From Camellia lanceoleosa (taxonomy: Eukaryota > Streptophyta > Magnoliopsida > Ericales > Theaceae), in contig CM045767.1 in NCBI GenBank assembly GCA_025200525.1, positions 120,340,021-120,404,020 on the forward strand: 64,000 nt of DNA, written 5' to 3'. How positions within the stretch are numbered: position 1 is the first letter of the stretch; each line of letters starts with the position of its first letter. The notes beneath the pieces were generated by a model, which saw nothing but the letters and a program-made list of their open reading frames with translations, was not told where the DNA came from and made no database searches. Shown here one piece after another: positions 12,403 to 23,563 of the stretch. The position numbers were made by a program, and so were the translations under genes.

Positions 12403-13693
12403 GCAAAGAAATGAAACACAAGAAGCCAAGTCTTTGGCTCTAATTAAATTCTCAACATTGGATGTAAAATCAATAGTCCAGAAAGTACAAGAGCAAGAGA
12501 GAGAAGCCATGATAATTGGCTACAAACAGAAGCAGCAACAGGTCAAAGTTTTGACCCTTGATAAATACTTTGCATTGGACATTGAAACAAAAGTCCAGGA
12601 GATACAGGAAGAGGAAGCCTTGTGGACAGACTTTGTCTATGAGGAAGAGGGAAAAGATGTTGAATTAAAGAACCTGGGAGCAGAACAAAGCAAGGAGATT
12701 GCTTCGAAGATAGAAGAAATCAAAGAAGAAGCTTCAGTAAGTTCTCAGACACAAGACCCCTTAGAAGAAGTAAATTTAGGGGAAGATTCTATACAACAGC
12801 CCACCTACATAAGTGCTTATCTGAATGTTCTAGACAGGGACCAATTGTTGGTTGTTCTAAAGAAATATAAAGATTGCTTTGCATGGTCTTATAATGAACT
12901 ACCAAGATTGGATAGGTCATTAGTGGAACATAGGCTTCCTATGAAACTTAACTTCAAGCCATACAAACAAAAACCAAAAAGAATGAGTCCAGAAGTAATT
13001 CAGAAAGTCAAGGAGGAGATTCTTAGACTACTCAAAGAAGGCTTTATTAGGACAGCCAGGTATGTGGAATGGCTATCTAATATTGTGCCTATGGTTAAGA
13101 AGAACGGTAAAATGAGGGTATGCATTGATTTCAGAAACTTGAATTTAGCAACTCCAAAAGATAACTACCCTATGCCTATAGTGGATCTGTTGGTAGACAG
13201 TTCAGCAGGGCATCAAGTTTTATCAATGATGGATGGACACTCTGGTTATAACCAGATCTGCATTGCAGAGGAGGATGTCCACAAGACAACATTCAGATGT
13301 CCTATAAATATTAGCACTTTCGAATGGGTTAAAATGCCATTTGGCCTGAAGAATGCTGGAACTACATATCAGAGAGCTATGAACACTATCTTTCATGACC
13401 TCATTGGAGGGTATTTAGAGTGTTGTATTGATGACATTGTAGTGAAATCCCGGTCCATGGAGGAGCATCTGTTTCATTTAGAAGCAACTTTTGAAAGAAT
13501 GAGGAGGTTCAAGTTAAAACTCAATCCCCTTAAATGTGATTTTGGTGTGTCATCTGGAAACTTCTTGGGTTATGTAGTGCACAAGAAAGGAATACAGATT
13601 GATCAGAATAAAGCTAAAGCCATCATAGAAGCCAGGTCTCCATTAAGTAAAAAAGAATTACAAAGGTTCCTTGGACAGGTTAACTTTCTTTGA
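12353..13693 (+). pseudogene. reverse transcriptase of element 1
   Basis: This 446-codon open stretch starts with a Lys/Glu-rich linker and then holds a complete Ty3/Gypsy reverse transcriptase: the fingers motif MRVCIDFRNLN, the first catalytic Asp in LSMMDGHSGYNQI (the usual SLLD/SKID motif, here MMDG), VKMPFGLKNAG, and the catalytic pair in CIDDIVVKS. It is followed by the thumb motif FLGYVVHKKGI. It ends at a TGA (13691-13693); in-frame coding continues 45 bp later at 13739, so the stop is a point change. The enzyme would copy element RNA into DNA. Confidence 0.9.
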
Positions 13694-13738
13694 AGGTTCA
13701 TTTCTGACGCTGCAGGGAAAACTAAAGTATTTTCTTTC

Positions 13739-14791
13739 TTGTTAAGGCTGAAAGATGAAGAGGAATTTGTGTGGACAGCAGAGCATCAAATTGCTTTCGA
13801 AGGTATCAAAGCCTACTTGGCCAACCCTCCAGTGCTGATGCCACCAAAGGGTGATAAGCCCTTAAAGTTGTACATAGCTGCAGTAGAAGATTCATTGAGA
13901 GCTTTCTTGGCCCAAGATAACGAAGAAGGCAAGGAGCAAGCTATTTATTACCTTAGTAGGTTTTTAAATTTTTGTGAATGTAAATATTCAGCTGTTTCAA
14001 AGCTGTGTCTTGCTTTGTATTTTGCTGCAATGAAATTAAGATACTATCTTTTACCTATAACTGTCCTGGTAATTGCAACCACAGGTTTGGTTAAGTACAT
14101 GTTATCTAGACCTATGTTGAGGGGAAGAATTGGCAAGTGGATACTAGCCTTATCAGAATTTCATCGAGAATATGTCCCTCAAAGGGTAGTAAAAGGGCAA
14201 GTTTTAGCTAATTTTCTGGCAGACCATCCATCTCAAACAGAGAGCCAAGAGATAATGGAACTTGGTATAGCTAGTGTTGAACCATGGCAAATGTGGTTCG
14301 ATGGGTCGAAAGCCAATGGCTTAACTGGAATTGGTATTGTGATTAGGTCTTCACAAAGGGTAGAGACTACACATGGTTTCAGAGTGGATGAAGTTACATG
14401 TTCTAATAACCAAGTTAAATATGAAGCCTTAATAGTGGGACTAGAAATTCTTATTGGATTACAAGTTCATGCAGTTGACATATTTAGAGATTCTCAATTG
14501 GTGGTTAACCAAGTGAAAGGGATTTTCAAGTGTCAAAGCATAAGCATTTTACCATACTATGTTGTTGCATTACATCTGCTTTCTCAATTTCAAGTAACAA
14601 ATGTAACTTATGTTCCTAGATTCTTGAATAATAGAGCTAATGATGTGGCTCAGAAAGCTTCGAACTTCAAGAGAAGGGATAATGTCCAAAGGAATATAAG
14701 CCAAACAACATATCAGAAATTGATACCACCTTTGAATAAAAGGAATGTTGTCATGGAAGTCAATCATAATGACTTACAAGAACAAGATTGA
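13739..14791 (+). pseudogene. double RNase H region of element 1
   Basis: This 350-codon frame carries the ordinary Gypsy RNase H-like segment (EEFVWTAEHQIAFEGIKAYL to QVLANFLADHP), which lacks several of the usual acidic residues. It is followed by a second RNase H of the plant/archaeal type: MWFDGSKANGLTGIGIVI, then NNQVKYEALIVGLEI and FRDSQLVVNQVKG, which keep the Asp...Glu...Asp positions. The pattern of a degenerate first and an intact second RNase H before integrase defines the Tat clade. Its job would be to remove RNA from the RNA/DNA hybrid. The frame ends at 14791 and integrase is in another frame. Confidence 0.88.
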
Positions 14792-14859
14792 AGGCATCCA
14801 ATAATGCAGTACTTGGCTGGTCCATCTTCAAAGGCCAGCAGGAAAATTAAATTGCAGTC

Positions 14860-16049
14860 TATGCAATATATGATATATGGTAATGCTCTCTACAAAAGGG
14901 GGGGAGATGGCTTATTGCTGGAATGTTTAGGCCCAAAAGAAGCATTATGACTATGGTGAGGTTCATGAAGGCATATGTGGTGCTCATCAGCCTGGTGTGA
15001 AGATGAGGTGGTTGCTTCAAAGGCATTCCTACTATTGGCCAACTATCCTTAAAGACTACATAGAGTATGCAAAGGGTTGCCAGGCATGCCAAAAGCATGG
15101 CACAATAAGGCATATGCCCATAACTGACCTACATGCAGTAGTGAAGCCTTGGCCATTCAGAGGATGGGCCATGGATATGATGGGGAAAATGCACCCACCT
15201 TCTTCAAAGCATCATTGTTTTATCCTAGTGGCCACTGATTACTTCACTAAGTGGGTCGAAGCTAAACCATACAAGGCTGTAGACCAGATTGAGGTTATTG
15301 GATTTATTAAGGATCAAATCCATAGATTTGGCATCCCACAAACTATAATTGTGGATAATGAGACTGTGTTTGATGGGAAGATGGTGAAGTCCTTTGTGGC
15401 AGAATTTGGAATTAGTCTCGTTAATTCCACCCCATATTATGCACAAGTCAATGGCCAAGCTGAATCATCCAATAAGTCCTTGAAGAGAAGAATACAAAAG
15501 GTTGTGGAAGACAATCCTAGGGATTGGCATAACTTATTGTTGGATGTATTGTGGGCTTATAGAACTTCCCCAAGGTCAAGCACAGGAGTTACTCCTTATG
15601 CCTTAGTATATGGGCATGATGCAGTGTTACCTGTGGAAATTAATGTTAAATCTTTGAGGGTAAGATACCAAGACCAGTTAAATCCTGAGCAATACCATCA
15701 GAGTATGTGCTTGGAATTAGAAGGCATTGATGAAGCCATAATTCTGGCATTAAACAGCATTCTCTTGCAAAAGAAGAAAGCAGCCAAAAATTACAATAAG
15801 AAAGTCAAATACATTGGTTTTGATGAAGGTGATTTGGTATGGAAGACAATACTCTCAATAGGAATTAAAAGCCATAAGTTTGGTAAATGGTCACCAAACT
15901 GGGAAGGACCATATCAAATTCATAGAGTCCTGCCTTTTGGAGCATACCATTTGAGAAATTTGAATGGATACATACATCCCAAAAAGATCAATGGTAGATA
16001 TTTGGAGCCTTATTTTTCAATTATTTGGGAAACACAAGGAGTAGAATAA
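14860..16049 (+). pseudogene. integrase of element 1
   Basis: The open frame 14967-16049 holds the HHCC zinc finger (VHEGICGAH...CQACQKHG), then the catalytic core with Asp in FILVATDYFTKWVEA, Asp in TIIVDNETVFDG and Glu in NGQAESSNKSL, so the DDE triad is present. One difference is the Gly normally following Asp-Asn, which is Glu (DNETVF). The C-terminal part has the expected GDLVWK...NWEGPYQIHR module. Stops near 14,950 and a frameshift between 14,791 and 14,967 separate it from RNase H. Integrase would insert the DNA copy into the genome. There is no chromodomain, as expected for Tat. Confidence 0.88.
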
Positions 16050-17279
16050 ATGTCAAGCAAAAGAACACAAGAGTACTCAAATGATAAATCAGAATTTGTT
16101 TTTCTTCATAAAGAGTTAAATACATTCTGCCATAAATTGGCCCAAAAATCATTACAGTGCCTTAATTGTTCTTGTACAACAGACTTCCTATTCTTAAATG
16201 AGGAAACCAACTGAATGGCTGTAGTCATTTCTTGCTTTCGATCGGCTAATTCTTGGTTGGTGATCTGCAGTTTGGTGTCAGTTCGGACTAAGGCCTGGTT
16301 CACTACAGATAGCTCCTCTTCAAGTTGAGCTTTTCTCTCCAGCAGCTGAACTCGAAAGTGAGAGGCAGAGGAGTGTTGTTCCTTGAGCTCTGAGACTTTA
16401 GTATGTACTTGGGAAACAAAACTCTGGTCTCTAGCCAATTTCTCCTCCGCAGCTTTAGTAACATGGCAAATGTTGATGTAAAAGTCGATAGTAGCTGCTG
16501 CTTGGGATAAGTGACTTGAGACATCCATTCCTGATTGTTCAGCAACTTTGCAGCACTAGAGGAACCCATCTCTTATTATAGGCCTTTGCAAAGCCTCGAA
16601 AATGAGATTAATAGTTCCAGGCAGGTGTCTAAGCCTATCAGAGGTGCAAAAGGCTTGCTGCTGGAGGAAGGAGAGCTTTCAAGAATTTGTAGCAAGGAGT
16701 CGGCCAAAACTAATGGCTCAGCTTCAAAATTGGTTATTGGAGAGGTAGAGGGCACATCAAAGAGTCTGGCTAGCCTGGCTTCGAAGATGTCTACGTCATC
16801 CGTAGATATGTGGAGTGCAGAGAGAGTTGTGGTGGAAGGCATAAAGGACTGCATAGGGATAGGAGAAATGGATGGAACATCTTTGGCAGTCTCTATGGTC
16901 TTAGCCACCAATGAATCAAGTGAACAGGGGCTAGAAGTAGGCAAAGGTAATGAACTATGAGTTGGAGAACTACTAGCACCCTCAATTGGGGAATCAGATA
17001 CCTTCGAAGAAGAGATAATGGTTGAAATTTCCTTAGAAGGAGAAGGAAGAGTAGGGCCCGAATGAGAAGTAAATTGAGATAAGTCAAAGGTCAGATAGGA
17101 AAGATATGGAGTCAGACCAAAAGAAAAAGTTACAGGAATGCTAGGACTCAAAGAAGGTACATGGAATGTAGGCTTGGGAAGTGGGAGTATTATCTGAATA
17201 GCTTTCACATTCTGCATCTGATCAACTTTAACTAAAATTGAGGGAGTCCTCATTGGAAGTATAGCCTCAGTAGTTGTTG

Positions 17280-17361
17280 CTGCAAAAAGGAAGAAACGTA
17301 ATGTCAAGCTTCGATGTCAAAATTTGATAAGGAAAAACAGTAGAAGCATGAAAGAAATTAC
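17280..17361 (-). other. predicted intron in the antisense PMD-like gene
   Basis: GT at 17361-17360 and CAG ending at 17280, preceded by a T-rich tract. The flanking frames join in phase (Ala/Thr-rich run after the junction), and the intron sequence itself would add residues and a stop. Confidence 0.6.
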
Positions 17362-17967
17362 TTGTTTCAGAAATGTTGGCAGTGATGGGAGAGCTACAAA
17401 GGAAGTAATGTTTGGCAGTTTGTTGCCTTATTGCAGTTTCCCTTTGTAATGCATCAGCAGCAACAACTTCATCTCTCAGAAATTGTTGTTGCCATCTCTT
17501 CTCAGCCCTCTCGAAGACAATTATGGCCTTAGAATGTTCTTGTTCTATTGCCTTGGCAGCTGCCTCATGGATGGTATCTTCAACCAAGTTAGTAGCAGAA
17601 GCAGTCACTTTCTTTCTCTTTTCTATTGCCTTGGCAATTGTTTCGAAATCGGAGTCTTTTATGAAATCAGAAGGAGAGACAGTCATCTTCCTTTTCTTTC
17701 TTCTCTGTATTGGTATTGTCTGCTCCTTCTCAATTTCCGTCTCAACTTCTTCAATCTGGGATCTAGATTCTATAGAGATGAGCTCCTTTTCTACCTCTCT
17801 GGCAGTTGTTTCATCTTGGACTAAGTCAGAAGTAGGGATGATCACTATTTTCCTTCTTATTAAGGGCGACTCATGCTCTTGATCTGTTTCTTCTTCTTTT
17901 TCTACTTGAACCTCAGTTGTTTTCTTTTCAAGCTCAAGCAGTCTCCTTTTCTTTTGTTGTGGGCTAC

Positions 17968-18044
17968 CTTCACAAAAGAAGAACTAAGTATAAGACTACA
18001 ACCATTATAGAGAAGGCCAAAGGAAAAGAAACAAAGGTGTATAC
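17968..18044 (-). other. predicted intron in the antisense PMD-like gene
   Basis: Donor AAAG/GTATAC at 18044 and acceptor TGTGAAG ending at 17968. Removing 77 bp joins the Arg/Ala-rich end of the PMD exon to a Gln/Lys/Arg-rich segment in one open frame; other nearby acceptors lead to a stop. Confidence 0.6.
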
Positions 18045-19937
18045 CTTTCTTCGAAGCAGCCCGAGTGACTCTAGAAGGAGTTGAGGCAGCAGGAGTGGAC
18101 GCAGGCACTGCAACTGAAACAGTGGAAGAAGTAACAGTTCCAGCTCCTTTGGGCTTGGGTAGATCCAATACCATTAGCAGGTTCTGAGGAGAAATGGCCA
18201 AGTGTACTTCCATGTTGGTCACCCACCAATTCTGGTACCTCTTCAACAAGGTACCTTGAGGAAGGAAAGAGGTATACTCGAAATTGACCAAGTCATCTAT
18301 AAATTTGGAAGTTGCCTCTTCTAGCTTGGACCTCCGAACTTTTAGATCCCTCTTAGTGAGACTTAGATTGGTATTGCTGCAGAGAGGTATTGGAACCCCT
18401 TGTGTGAAGCCAAATTGTCTAGCAAATTGAGCAGGACAATACGACTCAGCTATGCATTTGTAGGCTCTGGGGTTCAAGGTCCCAATAAATAACTCTCTAG
18501 GGATCAGAATGGAAGCCCATATATCTTTGTGAGAAGGTGAGGCACAAGACCTGTCATTTAGGAAATTCTTCAACCAAGATGGACCAATGGTGGGTTCGAA
18601 GGGATGAAAACGGAAAGTAGGAAGGGAAGCTGGAAGTTGATGGAAGAAAGAGAAGTAAAAAGCAAAAGTGGAGGGATAAAGTGAAGCATTGGCCAGCCTT
18701 ATGCCAAGAGTAAGAGGGTTTGACTCAGAAAATTTAAGGCATTTGGATTGTAACTAGGTGAAATAGGCAAAAAGCCAAAGCTGAAGGATCTAGAATGGCC
18801 CCCCTTGGTTAGTATCTAAGGGTTTCTCACAGAAGAGGGAACAGACTCTATATACATGGCCTAGAACATATGGGGCTAAGGCCACAATTTTCTGTAAAAC
18901 GAAGGCTTTGGCAAGAGGGGCAAATTCAGGCATGATTCTCTAAGAGGAGGTACAGAAAAGGAATTTGCAAAGCCAATACAATAAGAAAGAAAAGAATTCC
19001 CTATCAGTCACAAAGCTCTCTCTTTTATTCTCAGCCTTAGCGAAATCACTATAGGATGAGTTAAAAGAGGGGAGGGAAAAAGGATCTTGAGTCAGGGTAA
19101 TCTGGTCCAAAGGGGGTACCAATGGGGGATAATCCTAGTAGATGGCAAATGTCAAGAACAGTAGGGGCCATCATCTCACATCTAAATTGAAAGAAATTAA
19201 AGATAGGATTCCAAAAACACAAGGCAGCAGGAATTAGGAAAGGGTTCTCTGAGATAGTTACCCTGGATAGTTTGAGAGCATCGAGAAGGCAGAGCTCTTA
19301 AAGGTCCAGAGTTCTAGCAAGGACAACCCGGCCATACCATTCTTCCCACTCCGGTCTCACCGTGGGCCAGCATCGGTGGGGGCGGTTTATCCTCCAGTTC
19401 CTCCAGTCAAGACCACCTTCGTAAAGAAGACATTGGTTTTCCAAACGAGGATACAGGGCTGAGAGCTCAGTAAGGATCTCCTTGAATATGGGCCCAAGCA
19501 CGTAGTCTTGCTGCACCTGGCGACGAGAGACGAAGATTCGTCCATCAATAGCGTTTTTCTCTCCAGCTTTGTACTTCTTACATTCTGCATCAATGATCCT
19601 CTTCAGGGTTATAGATGGGCTCGCACGCTCTACGACTGGCACCGAAGAAGAAGCCATTGATAGTACGCACTTCCAGAAGGTGAAGATGAGAAAGGAAGTA
19701 GAGAGAAATGGAAGATCGGCAGAGGTAAAAGGGTTTGTGTGTTGAGCGAGCAAATGATTTCAGAACATGAAATAAAAGGGTTCAAAAGCTTTTGTGTTTG
19801 GGGGATATATAAACGCTTGGTTCGTTAAGCACTAAAAATACGAATACGAAGAATTTCCTTCAAATATTGATAGTATTTGGAGGGAAAAACACAGCCCAGA
19901 TGCTAAGGCTAGTTTCGAAGTAAAATATTTGGCTTAG

Positions 19938-20855
19938 ATTTTTGCGCCAAAAGCCAAAAAACAACGGCTTCGAAACAAAGGCCCCGTTTGGTGTAGCTGT
20001 TAAAACAGCTTATAGATTATAGCTTAATAGATTATAGATTATGACTTTAATCAGAAGTTGTTAAACTGTTTGGTGTAGCTGTTGGATTATAGATTTAAGT
20101 TACTGAGTAGTGTTTGTTAAATAAGCTGTGAAATAGCTTTTTCAATTAATTTTTATTTTTTATTTGTCTACATTTCTCATAAATAATAATAACAATAATC
20201 TATAGTCTATTTGAGTCTTTTTCTATTTTTAAAAAAATAAAAAATAAAAAAATTTAAGAGTATAACCATAAATTAACATGTCCACAGCAGAAGCTGATAA
20301 TCAGAAGTAAGGGGTGAGCAGCTTCTCAGAATCAACTTTTTTGAGTTAAAATAAGCTGTTAGAATCAGAAGTTGTTTGAAATAAGTTTAACCAAACAGTC
20401 CAAAATAACTTTTTCAAAGCTAAAAGCCATAAGTTGGCTCTGAAAAGCTGAAACAAACACCCCCAAAGAAGTCGGCTTCGAAGCACATTTTCGTACTTAA
20501 AAATGTAAGAATACTCAAGTATTTGTTTTACTTCAAAGGATTTAAAGACCTATTTTAGGTTTCTTAATGAAAGTAATGTCCTTCAAAGTGAAACTTGAGA
20601 CCCTGTGAGGATGGGAATGGGAATTCAAAACATAACACACCAGATTTTGGCGCCAAAAGTCCAATAACAACGGCTTCGAAATCAAGAAGTCGGCTTTGAA
20701 GCACATTCCCTACCCAATGGATGCAAGAATGCCAAGTGTTCGTTTACTTCAAAGGGATTAAAAACCTGTTTTAGGTTTCTCAATAAAAGTGTTGTTCTTC
20801 GAAGCAAAACTAGAAATCTCTCAAGAATGGAAATTGGCATTCAAAACATCAAAAC
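19938..20855. repeat. two-copy tandem repeat of about 210 bp in the element 1 3' region
   Basis: Copy A (19938-20637, interrupted by the MITE at 19981-20463) and copy B (20642-20855) share 'gcgccaaaag', 'aacaacggcttcgaaa', 'aagtcggct', 'gtttacttcaaaggga' and 'ttttaggtttct' in the same order. Both are rich in TTCGAA. Non-coding; it lies between the two antisense genes. Confidence 0.8.
19981..20463. mobile_element. MITE nested in element 1
   Basis: A 483-bp AT-rich insertion starting GCCCCGTTTGGTGTAGCTG; the reverse complement of its right end is GGGGTGTTTGTTTCAGC. CAAAG flanks it on both sides (19976-19980 and 20464-20468). Copy B of the surrounding tandem repeat (near 20,680) lacks the insertion and so serves as an empty site. 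No coding capacity. A diverged piece of the same family lies at 27904-28027. Confidence 0.75.
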
Positions 20856-21427
20856 CAATAATTGGTTTATATATGTATTCAGGAAAAATTGTCTTTCAAG
20901 CCAAAAACAGTGCAGCCCTCAAAAGGAGCTTCCATATTTTTGAAAGTATGGATCATTGTTCAAGACAAAAAGATCAATTTAAAACTGATTGATCGTACTA
21001 AGTCATTAACCAAATGTTGGTTATTACTAAAACAAGTTTTGAAGAGTAAGGTTGTTAAATTCGAAGCATGGATCCTGAATGGAAAACATCAAAAAACTAT
21101 CAACCGCATTCCATAAATTGGAAAAGTTCATGGTCGTTTTGGTTAATATTCATTTAAAACGATTGAATCCAGGTTCGAAGGAAAAGATTGTTCAGTTCGA
21201 AGCTCTGAACTTGCTTTTAAAGACGACTGGAGACAAGATCAAACCATATCAAACAAAGAAAAGTCTTAGTGGTGTTAAAAGTAAGAGCAGTTACATCGAA
21301 TGGCCCTATTTGGGTACAAACTCAAGCTCATAAAAATAGGGAATGGAATAAATAACAAGATCATGAAATTTAGTCTAACTATGATCAATGAATTTCTGTT
21401 CTTTCTTTATTCTGTCTTCTATTTCTT
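20856..21427. other. non-coding part of element 1
   Basis: No recognisable protein. Short + strand open frames here (about 20789-21333) have no family features. TTCGAA words recur (for example around 21,060, 21,175 and 21,199). Confidence 0.5.
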
Positions 21428-22480
21428 CTAACCTTGTTCCAATTCGTCTATATCCAAGTCATCCCAATACGCAGAATCTTTATTCTTGAAATCATCGAAT
21501 TCTTCAATAAAGTTTTCTGCTTCGTACTGAGCATGAATTCGAAGGGACGAAAGTTGGTCTAAAGATTGTGTGGTGGTCATAGAGGTCCAATGCCAGTGGA
21601 CAAGTAATGGAAGTTGGTCCAAAAACATGTGAAGCTCCACTTGGGCGAGGGGGTTGAGGACGTGACCACGAGTCAAAATATCACAAGCCCATCGAAAGTT
21701 CTTAAGAGGGACTTCGTCCTCAAGAACATTGAAGGGCAAATGGGAAAAAGCCACGAGCAAAAGTTGAGCTTGTTTCCGCTCGGCTGGAGTAGGGGAAGGT
21801 GGAGGTTTGTAAGGTGGAAAGACCTTATCCACAGAGAGGGAAAGCCTCAGTTTCTCTATCCAGCAAGGATTTGGCGGAAGAGAAAGTGTAGATGCTTCTA
21901 TCTCAAGAGATGGAGGAAGGACAGAAGGAACAAGGGCATTAATATAATCGAGCCAGTCAGAGGAACAAATCTTCGCCTTCTGGGCTAAGAATGATGGATT
22001 GTACCCTTGTGCCTCTTCTAGTCGTCGGGCGACATGAACTATCTTTGTAGGCATGGAAGATGTATACCATGCCACAAGCAGATTCTCCTCCAAACTGCGT
22101 CGGTGGTCAATGGGCACGTAAGGATAGACCACCGAGCTTCGCGCATAGGAAGGGAATTCTAAAGGGTCAGTAAACTCGACAAAATGATAGTTGATTCGTT
22201 CCTTTAAATCATAGTCCTCAGGTTTTGACCAGTTGGTCCAGTCAAAAGCCCCAGAAGAGGAAGAAGTTACAGCCTTATCCCATGCAGAGGGTTGTGAAGG
22301 AAAACTTCCCATGTCCATCTTTGCAACTTTCTGGATCAAAGGATTGAGAGCAGTTTGTTCGTAGTCTGAGGATGAGTCAGAAGAAGACCTTCTCATGTCC
22401 ATATTTGCAAGCTTCTGAATCGAGGGATTAAGGGCAATATGTTCGAAGTCCAAGGGTTGATAATCTGCAAAGGCATCCAT
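21428..22480 (-). CDS. intact antisense ORF of unknown function in element 1 (350 aa)
   Basis: A full 350-codon frame on the - strand from ATG (MDAFADYQPLDFEHIALNPS) to a stop at 21428, with no internal stop although gag-pol and the neighbouring antisense gene are broken. I do not recognise the family. Visible features: two copies of a motif ALNPxIQKxAxMDM near residues 16-28 and 44-56; a Ser-rich stretch; a middle part rich in aromatic and acidic residues (WTNWSKPEDYDLKERINYHF); a Pro-rich segment near residue 225; a helical-looking part (AERKQAQLLLVAFSHL); and a very acidic end (YWDDLDIDELEQG). No signal peptide or membrane segment. It starts about 310 bp inside the 3' LTR and would be read away from it. 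It may be the first exon of a longer antisense unit with the PMD-like gene, or a separate accessory gene. Confidence 0.6.
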   Translation of the reverse strand: MDAFADYQPLDFEHIALNPSIQKLANMDMRRSSSDSSSDYEQTALNPLIQKVAKMDMGSFPSQPSAWDKAVTSSSSGAFDWTNWSKPEDYDLKERINYHFVEFTDPLEFPSYARSSVVYPYVPIDHRRSLEENLLVAWYTSSMPTKIVHVARRLEEAQGYNPSFLAQKAKICSSDWLDYINALVPSVLPPSLEIEASTLSLPPNPCWIEKLRLSLSVDKVFPPYKPPPSPTPAERKQAQLLLVAFSHLPFNVLEDEVPLKNFRWACDILTRGHVLNPLAQVELHMFLDQLPLLVHWHWTSMTTTQSLDQLSSLRIHAQYEAENFIEEFDDFKNKDSAYWDDLDIDELEQG

Positions 22481-22775
22481 AACCTGAATATAGAATGGTG
22501 GGTAAAGGTGGCTAATTAATGCATGGAGGTTCTTTCAAGGAGGAACAGCATCATCATATGACTCTTCACGTGCTCGATCAATGAAGGGGATAATTGATTC
22601 AGCCATAAAAGGTGTACCACTCCGTTCGAATACTAAGGTGGTGGAAGTGTTCAAGAGATTGAAGAGGAGTTTAATGCAGATGATGAATGACAGTTGCATT
22701 TTTGGAAACCATGCACGTTTCAAGACGTGGGAAAAAACTTTGATCCACTAATATCACCAAGTATTGGATATATTA

Positions 22776-22788
22776 GTGCGGGGGGTAA
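22776..22788 (+). other. polypurine tract of element 1
   Basis: GTGCGGGGGGTAA directly precedes the 3' LTR, where plus-strand DNA synthesis is primed. Element 4 has a very similar tract (CCGCAGGGGGTAA on its sense strand). Confidence 0.75.
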
Positions 22789-23563
22789 TGTTGGCTACAT
22801 ATTTTGTACAAGCCAATTACAAGTCAACGCGTGGCGAAATAAGGGTAATATAGGAAGACTATTCAAGTCCTCGATCTTGATCGTACACGTGGCAGTTAGT
22901 ATTGGTTATTAAGAGATCTGAGTAGCAGCGGATTAACAAAGGAATACAAAGTGACGTGGCTTCAACGGTTACTTGTATTTCAGATTCAAATTTATGAGGG
23001 AAGCTTAACTGCAAGTAATGGTGTAATGGAGCTAATATTAGGGCAACATGATCGATGATCATGGAGGAGCAGTTCGACGGTTGAAAGTGCAATTCGATGG
23101 TCACCTTTGAGCAGTATAAATAGTAGAGAAGGCCCCAGAAAAAAACCCCAGACTCAGATCATACAAACCAGTCTTACTTTACATATTTTCTTTTCTAGTT
23201 TTACATTTCCTGTTCTTTAAATTCCTGCTCTTTACATTCCTGTACTTCAAATTCCTACACTGCACTTCATTTATAGGAGTAGTTTCAAGTAGATTGTTGC
23301 TGTAAACCTCTACGAGGTTGAGTTTGGATCATTGTAAGTTTTTCTTCTAATGAAATACTTCAATTGCTCTTCATTTAACTGTTATTTCGCTTAATTTCTC
23401 CAAAGTCAAGCTACCAGTAAAAGTCCTCTTTATTGAGGCTGAAAGAACTAAAACATAATCGTCTGATAATTGGTTGGCAATTAACATTTTTGTAAGGACT
23501 GATTGATCCTTGCTGGCACGCTCGCATTTACAAAAATACCCTTCGAAAGCCAAAAAGCCAACA
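22789..23563 (+). repeat. 3' LTR of element 1
   Basis: Starts TGTTGGCTACATATTTTG and ends GAAAGCCAAAAAGCCAACA, collinear with 7480-8255. A TATA box (TATAAATA) lies at 23115-23122. Followed at once by the GTATG target duplication. Confidence 0.95.

Larger units (their letters stand above)
16106..19657 (-). pseudogene. antisense plant-mobile-domain (PMD)-like gene with coiled-coil tail, broken
   Basis: Read on the - strand from ATG at 19657 (start MASSSVPVVERASPSITLKR). The first 500 or so residues resemble the plant mobile domain (aminotransferase-like PMD) family: RCEMMAPTVLDICHLLGLSP, FLLYWLCKFLF, ALAPYVLGHVYR. Then come a conserved stretch around NFLNDRSCASPSHKDIW, a Pro/Ser/Thr-rich linker, a basic region (QKKRRLLELEKK) and, at the end, a Gln/Glu-rich coiled coil (16106-16528). 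Two short introns fit: 18044-17968 (77 bp, GTATAC...AAG) and 17361-17280 (82 bp, GTAATT...CAG); removing each keeps the frame open. Damage includes a TAA near 19,298, stops and a frameshift near 19,080-18,940, a frameshift before 16,576 and a TAG near 16,556. PMD proteins are known in hosts (MAIN/MAIL family) and inside plant transposons. Role in the element unknown. Confidence 0.75.
7480..23563 (+). mobile_element. Ty3/Gypsy LTR retrotransposon, Tat clade (element 1)
   Basis: A 16.1-kb element bounded by LTRs of 776 and 775 bp and a perfect 5-bp duplication GTATG (7475-7479 and 23564-23568). The order on the + strand is LTR, primer-binding site, gag, protease, reverse transcriptase, RNase H, a second plant/archaeal-type RNase H, integrase. 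The second RNase H before integrase is a hallmark of the Tat clade. Between integrase and the polypurine tract lie about 6.7 kb with two genes on the opposite strand and a nested MITE. The polyprotein is broken by several stops and at least two frameshifts, so the copy cannot supply its own enzymes. The LTRs differ at 7 of the first 95 or so aligned bases, so the insertion is not recent. Confidence 0.95.

Noticed and set aside
20789..21333. overlapping + strand frames in the element 1 3' region
   Set aside because: No domain, no agreement between frames, and part lies in the tandem repeat.
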